Below, in pieces: positions 44,195 to 63,670 of a stretch of DNA of 64,000 nucleotides. The first letter of the stretch is position 1. Every line of letters begins with the position of its first letter. Source of the DNA: Brienomyrus brachyistius (taxonomy: Eukaryota > Chordata > Actinopteri > Osteoglossiformes > Mormyridae); assembly GCF_023856365.1 (NCBI RefSeq), contig NW_026042479.1:139001-203000 (forward strand), read 5' to 3'. The position numbers and the translations under genes were made by a program. The notes under the pieces were generated by a model. That model was not told the origin of the DNA and searched no databases. It saw nothing but the letters and a program-made list of their open reading frames with translations.

Positions 44195-47100
44195 CAAACA
44201 CAAAAAATTGGTTCAGATAGGCGACGGACAATCTGATTGGCTCAGATAGGCGACGGACAATCTGATTGGCTCAGATAGGCGACGGACAATCTGATTGGCT
44301 CAGATAGGCGACGGACAATCTGATTGGCTCAGATAGGCGACGGACAATCTGATTGGCTCAGATAGGCGACGGACAATCTGATTGGCTCAGATAGGCGACG
44401 GACAATCTGATTGGCTCAGATAGGCGACGGACAATCTGATTGGCTCAGATAGGCGACGGACAATCTGATTGGCTCAGATAGGCGACGGACAATCTGATTG
44501 GCTCAGATAGGCGACGGACAATCTGATTGGCTCAGATAGGCGACGGACAATCTGATTGGCTCAGATAGGCGACGGACAATCTGATTGGCTCAGATAGGCG
44601 ACGGACAATCTGATTGGCTCAGATAGGCGACGGACAATCTGATTGGCTCAGATAGGCGACGGACAATCTGATTGGCTCAGATAGGCGACGGACAATCTGA
44701 TTGGCTCAGATAGGCGACGGACAATCTGATTGGCTCAGATAGGCGACGGACAATCTGATTGGCTCAGATAGGCGACGGACAATCTGATTGGCTCAGATAG
44801 GCGACGGACAATCTGATTGGCTCAGATAGGCGACGGACAATCTGATTGGCTCAGATAGGCGACGGACAATCTGATTGGCTCAGATAGGCGACGGACAATC
44901 TGATTGGCTCAGATAGGCGACGGACAATCTGATTGGCTCAGATAGGCGACGGACAATCTGATTGGCTCAGATAGGCGACGGACAATCTGATTGGCTCAGA
45001 TAGGCGACGGACAATCTGATTGGCTCAGATAGGCGACGGACAATCTGATTGGCTCAGATAGGCGACGGACAATCTGATTGGCTAGATATGATTCGTCCTG
45101 AGCCAATCAGATTGTCCGTCGCCAATCTGAGCCAATCAGATTGTCCGTCGCCAATCTGAGCCAATCAGATTGTCCGTCGCCAATCTGAGCCAATCAGATT
45201 GTCCGTCGCCTATCTGAGCCAATCAGATTGTCCGTCGCCTATCTGAGCCAATCAGATTGTCCGTCGCCTATCTGAGCCAATCAGATTGTCCGTCGCCAAT
45301 CTGAGCCAATCAGATTGTCCGTCGCCAATCTGAGCCAATCAGATTGTCCGTCGCCTATCTGAGCCAATCAGATTGTCCGTCGCCTATCTGAGCCAATCAG
45401 ATTGTCCGTCGCCTATCTGAGCCAATCAGATTGTCCGTCGCCTATCTGAGCCAATCAGATTGTCCGTCGCCTATCTGAGCCAATCAGATTGTCCGTCGCC
45501 TATCTGAGCCAATCAGATTGTCCGTCGCCTATCTGAACCAATCAGATTGTCCGTCGCCTATCTGAACCAATCAGATTGTCCGTCGCCTATCTGAACCAAT
45601 CAGATTGTCCGTCGCCTATCTGAGCCAATCAGATTGTCCGTCGCCTATCTGAGCCAATCAGATTGTCCGTCGCCTATCTGAGCCAATCAGATTGTCCGTC
45701 GCCTATCTGAGCCAATCAGATTGTCCGTCGCCAATCTGAGCCAATCAGATTGTCCGTCGCCAATCTGAGCCAATCAGATTGTCCGTCGCCTATCTGAGCC
45801 AATCAGATTGTCCGTCGCCTATCTGAGCCAATCAGATTGTCCGTCGCCTATCTGAGCCAATCAGATTGTCCGTCGCCTATCTGAGCCAATCAGATTGTCC
45901 GTCGCCTATCTGAGCCAATCAGATTGTCCGTCGCCTATCTGAGCCAATCAGATTGTCCGTCGCCTATCTGAGCCAATCAGATTGTCCGTCGCCTATCTGA
46001 GCCAATCAGATTGTCCGTCGCCTATCTGAGCCAATCAGATTGTCCGTCGCCTATCTGAGCCAATCAGATTGTCCGTCGCCTATCTGAGCCAATCAGATTG
46101 TCCGTCGCCTATCTGAGCCAATCAGATTGTCCGTCGCCTATCTGAGCCAATCAGATTGTCCGTCGCCTATCTGAGCCAATCAGATTGTCCGTCGCCTATC
46201 TGAGCCAATCAGATTGTCCGTCGCCTATCTGAGCCAATCAGATTGTCCGTCGCCTATCTGAGCCAATCAGATTGTCCGTCGCCTATCTGAGCCAATCAGA
46301 TTGTCCGTCGCCTATCTGAGCCAATCAGATTGTCCGTCGCCTATCTGAGCCAATCAGATTGTCCGTCGCCTATCTGAGCCAATCAGATTGTCCGTCGCCT
46401 ATCTGAGCCAATCAGATTGTCCGTCGCCTATCTGAGCCAATCAGATTGTCCGTCGCCTATCTGAGCCAATCAGATTGTCCGTCGCCTATCTGAGCCAATC
46501 AGATTGTCCGTCGCCTATCTGAGCCAATCAGATTGTCCGTCGCCTATCTGAGCCAATCAGATTGTCCGTCGCCTATCTGAGCCAATCAGATTGTCCGTCG
46601 CCTATCTGAGCCAATCAGATTGTCCGTCGCCTATCTGAACCAATCAGATTGTCCGTCGCCTATCTGAGCCAATCAGATTGTCCGTCGCCTATCTGAGCCA
46701 ATCAGATTGTCCGTCGCCTATCTGAGCCAATCAGATTGTCCGTCGCCTATCTGAGCCAATCAGATTGTCCGTCGCCTATCTGAGCCAATCAGATTGTCCG
46801 TCGCCTATCTGAGCCAATCAGATTGTCCGTCGCCTATCTGAGCCAATCAGATTGTCCGTCGCCTATCTGAGCCAATCAGATTGTCCGTCGCCTATCTGAG
46901 CCAATCAGATTGTCCGTCGCCTATCTGAACCAATCAGATTGTCCGTCGCCTATCTGAACCAATCAGATTGTCCGTCGCCTATCTGAACCAATCAGATTGT
47001 CCGTCGCCTATCTGAACCAATCAGATTGTCCGTCGCCTATCTGAACCAATCAGATTGTCCGTCGCCTATCTGAACCAATCAGATTGTCCGTCGCCTATCT

Positions 47101-47232
47101 GAACCAATCAGATCGTCCGTCGCCTATCTGAACCAATCAGATCGTCCGTCGTCTATCTGAACCAATCAGATTGTTTTTCTTACACAAAAAATTATTCCGT
47201 TTTCAAAACACTTTTGTGCAAGAAATGCTCCC
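44195..47232. repeat. 29-bp satellite in two opposed arrays, inside a foldback-MITE-like frame
   Basis: Left array 44210-45079 is exactly 30 units of 29 bp (CAGATAGGCGACGGACAATC plus TGATTGGCT). After a 23-bp spacer (45080-45102) the reverse complement runs from 45103 to 47172, with CCAAT boxes at exact 29-bp steps (71 periods). Each unit holds AGCCAATCAG, the NF-Y consensus, in all about 103 boxes. The left array is almost uniform. The right one has variants (CGCCAATCTG in clusters near 45110-45185, 45290-45345 and 45725-45775; GAACCAAT near its end). The outer flanks TTTTCACAAACACAAAA and TTTTGTGCAAGAAATGCTCCC resemble the arms of the foldback element at 60561-60784. Confidence 0.93.
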
Positions 47233-47254
47233 ATGAGCCTGTGTTTAGTGCCTA

Positions 47255-56043
<8,789 letters not shown>

Positions 56044-56587
56044 TTTTCAGTCCGTACTAAAGACGTATTGCAAAATAAGCAGAGGTCCAACAGTAGGCCT
56101 TTGAATGGGCTACAGGCTGCATTGGGTTCTGCTGCTTTTTCTTCCGAGTCGCCTGCCCCTCCTCCCCCGAAGTCATCGGCTCTTCCTCGGTTGTATCACA
56201 CACAGGTTCGGAAACATTCGATGCGCATTACCGTCCCCTCCTGCACTGGAGGGTTAAGGACAACGTGATTATATCGAACCAAAATTGAAATGTGCAAGTT
56301 GACTTTCCTAGTTATACGTCTTCATTTTTATTCTGGGTTTAACAACCATGAGTTTATGACGTATTTTACATGATTAGTTGGCGACTGGACCTTATTGTTT
56401 ATATCTCTTATTAAGGATCCATCCATCCATACATCAATTATCAAAACCACACACTTACAATCCGAGTCTAGTTTCATATGCTGCGCTGCTGAGCGACCCG
56501 CAGAATATTATGCATGAGTACAAGTCACAAGCCCCGTTTCCACTAACACGGGGCCGGTTCTAGCTTGGTGCCTTTTGAGACCGAGGC

Positions 56588-56592
56588 AAAAA
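56588..56592 (-). terminator. Pol III terminator of tRNA-Asp
   Basis: Five T on minus, 10 bases past the tRNA 3' end. Confidence 0.85.
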
Positions 56593-56602
56593 GATGCAGA
56601 CT

Positions 56603-56674
56603 CTCCCCGTCGGGGAATCGAACCCCGGTCTCCCGCGTGACAGGCGGGGATACTCACCACTATACTAACGAGGA
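56603..56674 (-). tRNA. tRNA-Asp (anticodon GTC)
   Basis: Reading minus, 72 bases start TCCTCGTTAGTATAGTGG (A-box) and contain CCTGTCACGC with anticodon GTC and GGTTCGATTCC (B-box). They end CGACGGGGAG, pairing with the 5' TCCTCGT acceptor strand (with a G-U pair). The sequence looks like the canonical vertebrate tRNA-Asp with no break. A T-run on minus at 56592-56588 is the RNA polymerase III terminator. CCA is not encoded, as usual for eukaryotes. Confidence 0.97.
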
Positions 56675-57197
56675 GATGTACGCGCACTACTTTTACATCT
56701 TCAAGATAAACAGCGGATGACTACTAACATTTGCGAGTAATCAATGACTGAGCTTCATGTCATGACCATGGTGCTCAAGAGAAGAAAAAATACATAATGT
56801 ACGTCCACTGATACCAGAACAACCATATAGCTTTATACTAAGACGATGATTAAACGGAAAATTCCTTTACAAAACACTGCCACAAAATCATAGTTTCGCA
56901 ATATTACATCGTGCAACGGGACACAGTGTAAGTACGTGAAGTCGGTAATTAAATCAAGAAAAAAAAGTGAGAGGAAAAGAATACTTTTCTATTATCATAT
57001 TTTTCTAACTGGCCAAACTGAGTCATATTTTGATTATACACACTAACAGAAAAACAGTGCAAATCTCCGGTAGTCCGTTTCACTTGCGCTCCGCTATGGG
57101 GCAGTAACAAGCAGAGCTTAAGTGTGGAAGGAAAAAAAAAACACAGGACAGCATCAATCCCAACTTCACAAACGCCGGAGATCGAGATGCTGTAAGC

Positions 57198-60100
57198 ATG
57201 ACAATTAACATCTTTATCCAAGGGAACAGCTGCAAGACACAGATGCCGCGCCTAACAAAGGTAGGATCGATTCCGAAGTTCAGGCATTTACAGACGCGGA
57301 CTCTTCTGGAGTTGATTTTTTTCGGGAGATACGCATCAACTTCAAAAGTATGAACCGCATTATATCTATATCTGTTATGACGTTGTAGCTATTGATACTG
57401 ATGCATCACAAAAATAATTTAAATGTTTTTTCATTCTGACATATGTTCGTTCGGACGAGGATTTTATTATATGAGATAAGTTTTAAATGAAAACTTTTTT
57501 TAATCTATATGATTAATTCTCGAATCTAAGCCAGACTTCACATAAATCATTCATTCATAAATATAATGGAACATACAACATCCAGGTATCCATGAAATTT
57601 ATGATCAGGCTATACGTTTGTGATAACAACAAAACAACACAACATGTATATTTACAATATATGGGCCTATTGTTTAATATTGCCTCCAAATTATAGCCAG
57701 ACAATAACGCAATAGGCCGACATCAAACTATTTTCATGTAAAACAAAAGTGCTGGCAGTTTGCTTGTGCTTACAGACCCCGCCTTGAGCCCATCCAGAAA
57801 GATCCCAAAAATAACCGACAAGCAAAGGTTGTAACAATCTGAGCATGTTTAGTTTAATGTAATCAGGAGCCGAATTAATAACGCGAATAAATGATCAAAC
57901 CGAAAGTCTGTAGTCGGGAATATCCGATAACGTCTTTGACGTGCAGTTAAGATAGTCAGAGGAAAAACCTTGTAGTTTACTTATATATATGCCTAAATAT
58001 ATGAGTGTGTCTCTCCGGTGATTTAATGATGAATATAACGATTACATATCAAATCACACATTAAGCAATTATTATATTACTAGGTTGAACGTTTTCACTA
58101 TGTCTGTCGTCACCTTGATTTCACGATTTTGACTATTCTTCTTATCCCAGATTGAACAAGTCATTGTGGCGATGCAAGATCCCGACATGGGGATAAAGAT
58201 GAAGAATCAAAGACTGTTAATCACAGTGATTCCACATGCGATGACAGGTGCACGATACATATTTTACTTTTTAAAAATAATTTTTCGTGCCGCCCGGGTT
58301 GTCTTACACCCGGCCGTGCAGTGTCCCGGGGGCCGGGTCCTAATGGTCATTTAAGCCCTTCACAGGAAAGCCCATACATCGGCGGTCTTCGGGAATCCTG
58401 TGCATTAAGACTGTCATCGATCTCCTTGCGCTCATATTTATTTATGTAATTTATTTATCGAGTTCAGCGTTTTTGATTTATGACGGCTTAATACATTTCT
58501 CGACTCTAACTAGATGCCTTCCTCGCTATGCCTTCCCAGGAAATGATATCGTGGAGTGGCTAATTCAGAAGTACTCCATCATGGAAGAAGGTAGGGCCGA
58601 GAAGTATGTAGGGAAGCGTTACCTGGTGCTCTTATGTGAGGTTAATCGATTGTTTTTTTCCCTTCGTGACGACGATGGCGCCCCTGCTGGCGAAAGACGT
58701 CATCAGGTTTTTTTTTTTTTGTAATAAAATAACAGAAATAAACGAGTCTTTTGAATAATAAATACAAATGAAGTAATAGAATTTGTCATCCATACAACAG
58801 ATTAGCCTAGCTGCATTTATGTGTAAGCATATGCAATTCACGTGTCTGACAGAAGCATGTTCTGTTCCATTGATATTGCTGAGCCTGTGAATTAATAAAT
58901 GTCAGAATTGAGCTTGTCCATAACATAGACACCCCATTCGCCTGAAGCTTTTGGGATTTTCTTCCCCTGGCGTCAATTTATCTGCTGAATTATTTATCTT
59001 TCTGCTGAGAGGCTATTAGTACAAATAATCTGTAGGCCAGTCCCGAGTCGCGCCGCTACGCATGCTGAGCTGTACGGTTTGATAGTCCCGATGCAAACTT
59101 CGCTGATAGCCAGAGGCAGTCAGTCATGCCTGGAGAAATATCGCTATCCGTCTCCCTCATTATGCAGTTCTGCAAGACGCTGTTGTCCTGAATTCCCGGG
59201 CGATGCAGATGAGGTTTTAAATAGCAAGGGAGCAGATTTCCCTGATTTACAGCCCAGATTGGAAAAGAAGTCGGAATGGAAAGGAGGGGACTTTTAGGCA
59301 GTAGATGGCAGATGCATTAACAGACTTGAATGGGCAAAAAACCTGTTGCCCCGGTAAGCAGTTACCCCTCCCTGTAAACACTAGGCTTCCCCCTAGCAGC
59401 GCTGTTGCTGCGCCGGTCTGAAACCCCCGGGAGCGCCTGACTGCCAATGGCCGCGGAGGCAGCCGGAAAGTGGAAAGTCCCAATTACTCGTAATTAATTA
59501 TAGTTCCGATGAGGAATGCACCATCCCCGCGGCTTATTCTGTGCACCATGTCAACGTTTTTTCCAGTTACTTGCTATACCGTAAAATAAAATATAATATG
59601 CCTACTCAGTTTCTAGTTATCGTGTGTTCTACTGTATTCCACTGACAAAAATTTAGAGAATTACTATGCCTAAATCTGGGCTACGAGTAGTGGATTTGTT
59701 TGAGCTTTGAGTAGTTTACGTGGAAATGAGTGACCACTTTGTGTGTTTTCAGAGGCACTTCATGTGGGGAATCTGATCGTGAAGCACGGCTACATTTACC
59801 CCCTAAAGGACCCCAGGACGCTCGTCCTGCGGCCCGACGAGACGCCGTATCGCTTCCAGGTAACCTAAAACCACGGTTTCTTCAGATGGAGGGCAGCGCG
59901 AGAGGGTGGTGGCCATGTGGGGGGGCACGCATATCGAAACTATTCGTTGGAGAGACTGCGGAATTACCGTGTAGGACAGTATTTCTCAATCTGGTCCGGG
60001 CTCCAGAGCTGAGAGGGTGCAAAAACGTAGACTGTCTGGTAGGGAGCTGGGAGGGAGCAAAAACGTGGATCATCTGTGTGTCGCCGAGGACCGGATTGGG

Positions 60101-63100
60101 AAACACTGATGTATGAGAACCAATGCCAGTTAAAGTAGCAAAATGCCTTCCACCCGCCTTGTCCCTGACATGTTAAATCACAAAGCACCTTTGTCACGCT
60201 GCTTCTGAATAGTTTCAAATGACAGCATCTCCTTTTTGCTAGACTCCGTACTTCTGGAGCTCTCAGCAGTGGCCAGCCTCCGAGCTAGATTACGGTGATT
60301 ACCAATTATTAATCATGTGCTCGCCTATTACATCATTACTTCCCTTTACTAGAATAATAGAAAAACACAGTTTCTTGCCATGTCTTTCTTTTGCTCTTCT
60401 AAAGCGATTTATTTGACTAAGAAGAATATCAGAAAGCAAGGGCAGCTGATAGACTATGAAAAGGTAAGAGAAAATTTTTATTTATGTACATTTCAATGCT
60501 ATTCTTATTCGCTGGTCTGAAGCATTGCTTGATGAGATCATGTGATAGCTGAATGCTCATGGGAGTTTTACTTACACAAAATATTATGAGGGTAGAAGGA
60601 AAAATGATTGGTTCAGAGAGATAACCAATTAGATTGTACATGAGGTGGATCCGAGCAACTAGAGGAGGCAGGAGCAACCAATCAGATGTCTTGGTCCTGC
60701 CTCCTCTGCAATCTGATTGGTTATCTATCCGAACCAATCATTTTCCTTCTGCCCTCAGAACATTTTTGTGTAAGAAAACCTCCCACCAATTATGCACATA
60801 GTAGGATCGCACATAGACATCCACCAACTTGCCGCCATGTTGCGTCAGGGTCAACGCATTTTAGGTTCTCATCAGTAAGAGGGTTTGTGAATCCGACACT
60901 GCCAGCTGATATCCTGGGAGGGGTTCGGCCTGTGAGTCATAACGTGAACCCATGCAGCAACGCAGCCAGCCGTGCGACCTGGCAATGTCGCATTTAAACA
61001 TCGTCTCCGCAGGACAGCTACAACATGTTGCACAAACGGATCAACCACACCTGGGACTTCGTGGTGATGCAGGCGAAGGAGCAGCTCAGGTAAACCCCAC
61101 CCCAGCCCGGGAATACTGTCGCATCGAGCTATGAAATCAATTTCATAAATGCACACAAGGGGACAGATGAGAATGGATGAATAAATCTCGTATTAAGAGG
61201 ATGATGATGTTACCTAAATTAAAAAGTAACATGGTGTGTGGTCATAATTTCCCTCCTATCTGTTAAATCAGACCTCAGCCTAAACACTAGAGTCGGAAAT
61301 CCATTTCTAAGTGAAAAAGGAAACAGAAAAATGAAAACCCTACCTTGCAGTTCAGTGATTACCGCTATATGCTAATTACCCAGTATGCTTTCTGACTCTC
61401 CATCGACTGCTCTGCTCCTACCAGGGCAGCCAAACAGAGGCGCAAGGCGGACCGCATCATGCTGGAATGTCAGGAACAGGCCTACTGGCTCGTCAACAGA
61501 CCGCCAGTAAGCACCTCCCCCGAAACCCCTGACTCCCTACATCTGCCCCGGCGAAAACCCAGTATGCTGTGATTAGAGTAAAGCACACACTGGGTAAACC
61601 TGAACTCAATGCACCTTGGCAGCTCGAATATCGCCTCAGGCTGGGGGCGATTCTAGGATTTTTTTGAGGTTGTGGGGCAGAGTGGTGGCTCTGGGCCTAG
61701 GGATCTGTGCAAGCAAGTGGAAGGTTGTTGGTTCAAATCCTGTGAATGCCCAGAGTGATTCTACTCCGTTGGGCCTTTCAGCAAGGGCCTTAACCTGCAA
61801 TTGCTTTGTCCTGGGTATGACATTAATCTACATGCAGGCCTGTTAGGAGATCCTTCAACTTACAGGGGAAACTTGGCAGGATTGGCAGGAAGGCATAGGC
61901 AGGGTCCCATTCCCCCACAGAGAGCTGGGGGGTTGTGCAGTTCTCTCCCACGACAACGGGTTTGTTCAATGAAGGAAGGCAAAGGAAACATCTGTAAGGA
62001 CATATGGAACATTTCCGGTATAATTTTCGATCTCCGTCATCTCCAGAGCATTGAGCTCAGCAAAATTCACGGGGGGGGGGGGGGGGGGGGGAGTTTTATC
62101 TTCGTTAAGTAAGACACACAGAGTGTCTCCATGCATACTTTGTGGGGGAGGAATATATCACTTCAGGCCTGATAACCCACTACTGCTTCAGTGTGATCAT
62201 GAAATATTTACTTAGCTGGGAAGAAGCCTATGTTCTGTGGGACGAGAGCTTTCAGAAGACAGACAGGACAACAGGCTGCGGGAATGAGCAACTGCACCCT
62301 CGCTGAGTGTAATTTGGAGTTCATGAATAACACAGGAGAGTGGAGAATGAAAGTGTGGGACAGGAGCAGAGTGTGGTGTGTATCTGGCTTAATCCCGGCC
62401 GTCACTAGGGCCCCTTTCTGCTGGGTGCGCAGCATCTCTCAGGGCTAATAAGCATCAGCGTTTATGTGGGCCATTATCCCCATCCGGGGCGGCATCAGGA
62501 GGTGGGAATGGCAGCCACGCAGCTGCGGATCACATCCTAAATTCAGCTTATTTTGCAGATGTACCTTTTATTGAGACTAGAGCAGTTGGGGGTTTAGGGA
62601 CTTCTCTCAGGGGTCCAGTGGTGATGTCACTCTGCTGACTGTGGGATTTAAACCGGCAACCTTCCAGTCATAGGCGGCGACTGCCAACCCGCTCAGCCAC
62701 ACACCACCTTCATTGATGAAACCCACCGTTTTGACGCCAATTAGACGGAAACACAGTTGAGCCAAAAACCACGCAGCGTAGGGCCCCCCAGTCAGGTGCT
62801 GCTCGTGTTTAAAAGGCAGGGACGCTCTGCACTCTGGTACGGCCAGGTGGACGGGGGAAGCTGGGGGGGGGGGGGGGGATTAAAACCAGCAAATGACAAA
62901 ATGGCCGCTTCCTGCCTCCTTTCTCTTTGCCCGAGAAACACGAGACGCATCGCTAAGACTGGTGATGCTTGGATCTGGGAGAGAGGAGTGCGAAGGGACT
63001 GGGAGACGGCCTGAAGCTAAAATGCAGACATGCTGTGTTTGCGTCTCCCCCCCCACCACCCCCCCCACTTGTTGGGCCTTTTAAACGAGCTGGAAGAGGA

Positions 63101-63661
63101 TCCCACCTCCGGAATACCGGATCCATTATCTGACCTCTATTCCTGCGGCTCAGGCTTAATGCTGCATGTTAGCGGAGAGATAATGGATGTAATTGCAAAT
63201 AGCAGCGTAATAATTTGCCAAATAGTCTCTCTGCTGTTAAGTCCTGAGCTGATCTGAAGCACTTTAATTGGGATTTAAGGAAACCATGTTAAATCAGATT
63301 GCATTCAGTATCGACATTTGGTTAGTTTATTCTGTAAAGCAGGGTACCCCAGTCCTGATCATGGATACTGTGTCACCGACTGGCCCTCCAGGACCGAATG
63401 GTCCTTTTGGAAAGCTGTCACACTGTCCCCTACTGGGCAGTGTCGCCATGGGCTGTACCCAGTGGCATCATGGGAAATGTGACCAGTAGTGCTAAGGGGT
63501 ATTAATGCAGCGTTAGACCGGCGTCAGTCTGCTTGAGAGAAACGAGCTCACTCTTCATCTGAAGTTCAGCTAAGGATTTCTCACCCTCTGATTTTCTGCA
63601 GCCGGGAACATTCAGCGTTCAAGAACAAGGCCCTGAGCGAAGGAACCGGCACAACTCCCGA
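57198..63661 (+). CDS. rgs11: Regulator of G-protein signaling 11 (RGS11), N-terminal half; continues past the window
   Basis: Exons: 57198-57260, 58151-58247, 58540-58590, 59753-59859, 60243-60294, 60405-60463, 61013-61089, 61425-61506, and probably 63602-63661; frames join. About 216 residues are present. R7-family RGS proteins speed GTP hydrolysis by Gi/o alpha subunits, bind Gbeta5, and are tethered to membrane. The DEP domain (about 24-112) reads [30 protein letters not shown] and [20 protein letters not shown]; the DHEX part follows ([29 protein letters not shown]). Wording is closer to RGS11 than RGS9. Start: ATG 57198 gives 15 residues before MPRLTK, the same length as human; ATG 57243 is the alternative. 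The exon 9 donor is uncertain. The GGL and RGS domains lie beyond the window. Confidence 0.9.
57261..58150. other. RGS11 intron 1
   Basis: AT-rich with no recognised repeat or exon. Confidence 0.5.
59975..60106. mobile_element. MITE in RGS11 intron 4
   Basis: AGTATTTCTCAATCTGGTCCGG at left and CCGAGGACCGGATTGGGAAACACT at right are imperfect inverted ends. GGGAGCTGGGAGGGAGCAAAAA lies within; it belongs with the element at 50080-50246. Confidence 0.65.
60561..60784. mobile_element. Foldback MITE with ATTGG/CCAAT boxes in RGS11 intron 6
   Basis: It begins GGGAGTTTTACTTACACAAAAT and ends ATTTTTGTGTAAGAAAACCTCCC, inverted ends of about 22 bp. Inside, GATTGGTTCAGAGAGATAACC at the left mirrors GGTTATCTATCCGAACCAATC at the right, and GGAGGCAGGA mirrors TCCTGCCTCC. 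Interior AATCTGATTGGTT matches one half of the 29-bp satellite unit at 44.2-47.2 kb. No coding capacity. Confidence 0.85.
61665..61800 (+). repeat. tRNA-derived SINE remnant in RGS11 intron 8
   Basis: GTGGCTCTGGGCCTAGGG (A-box region), GTTGGTTCAAATCCTGTG (B-box) and GCAAGGGCCTTAACCTGCAA are the head and core of a fish tRNA-SINE. Confidence 0.75.
62071..62091 (+). repeat. Long G-run in RGS11 intron 8
   Basis: About 20 consecutive G; a second run of about 15 lies at 62864-62878. Such runs can form G-quadruplexes and often have uncertain assembled length. Confidence 0.85.
62565..62710 (-). repeat. SINE remnant, reverse, in RGS11 intron 8
   Basis: GTCCAGTGGTGATGTCACTCTGC and, further right, CCGGCAACCTTCCAGTCATAG and CCCGCTCAGCCACACACC are the reverse of the tRNA-SINE core seen at 52756-52955. 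Confidence 0.65.
62711..63601. other. RGS11 intron 8, distal part
   Basis: Holds the second G-run and C-runs (about 63039-63066). Short frames here are accidental. Confidence 0.5.
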
Positions 63662-63670
63662 GTCCAGCTG

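Larger units (their letters stand above)
56044..57197. promoter_or_regulatory. Divergent intergenic region between U2AF2 and RGS11
   Basis: The 1.15-kb gap between the two start codons must hold both promoters or their 5' untranslated exons. Next to U2AF2 there is a C-rich stretch (56150-56240), as in TATA-less housekeeping promoters. A short CATCCATCC fragment lies at 56418-56430 and a tRNA gene at 56603-56674. No TATA box can be assigned. Confidence 0.45.

Noticed and set aside
44195..47172. CRISPR-like regular repeat array
   Set aside because: The 29-bp units are directly adjacent with no spacers and the sequence is animal nuclear DNA, so it is a tandem satellite.
44186..47205. 9-bp direct repeat CCGTTTTCA as a target-site duplication of the satellite block
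   Set aside because: The flanking bases can equally be parts of the MITE arms and of the retroelement tail, and a short match near low-complexity TTTT/ACAC sequence may be chance; kept only as a remark.
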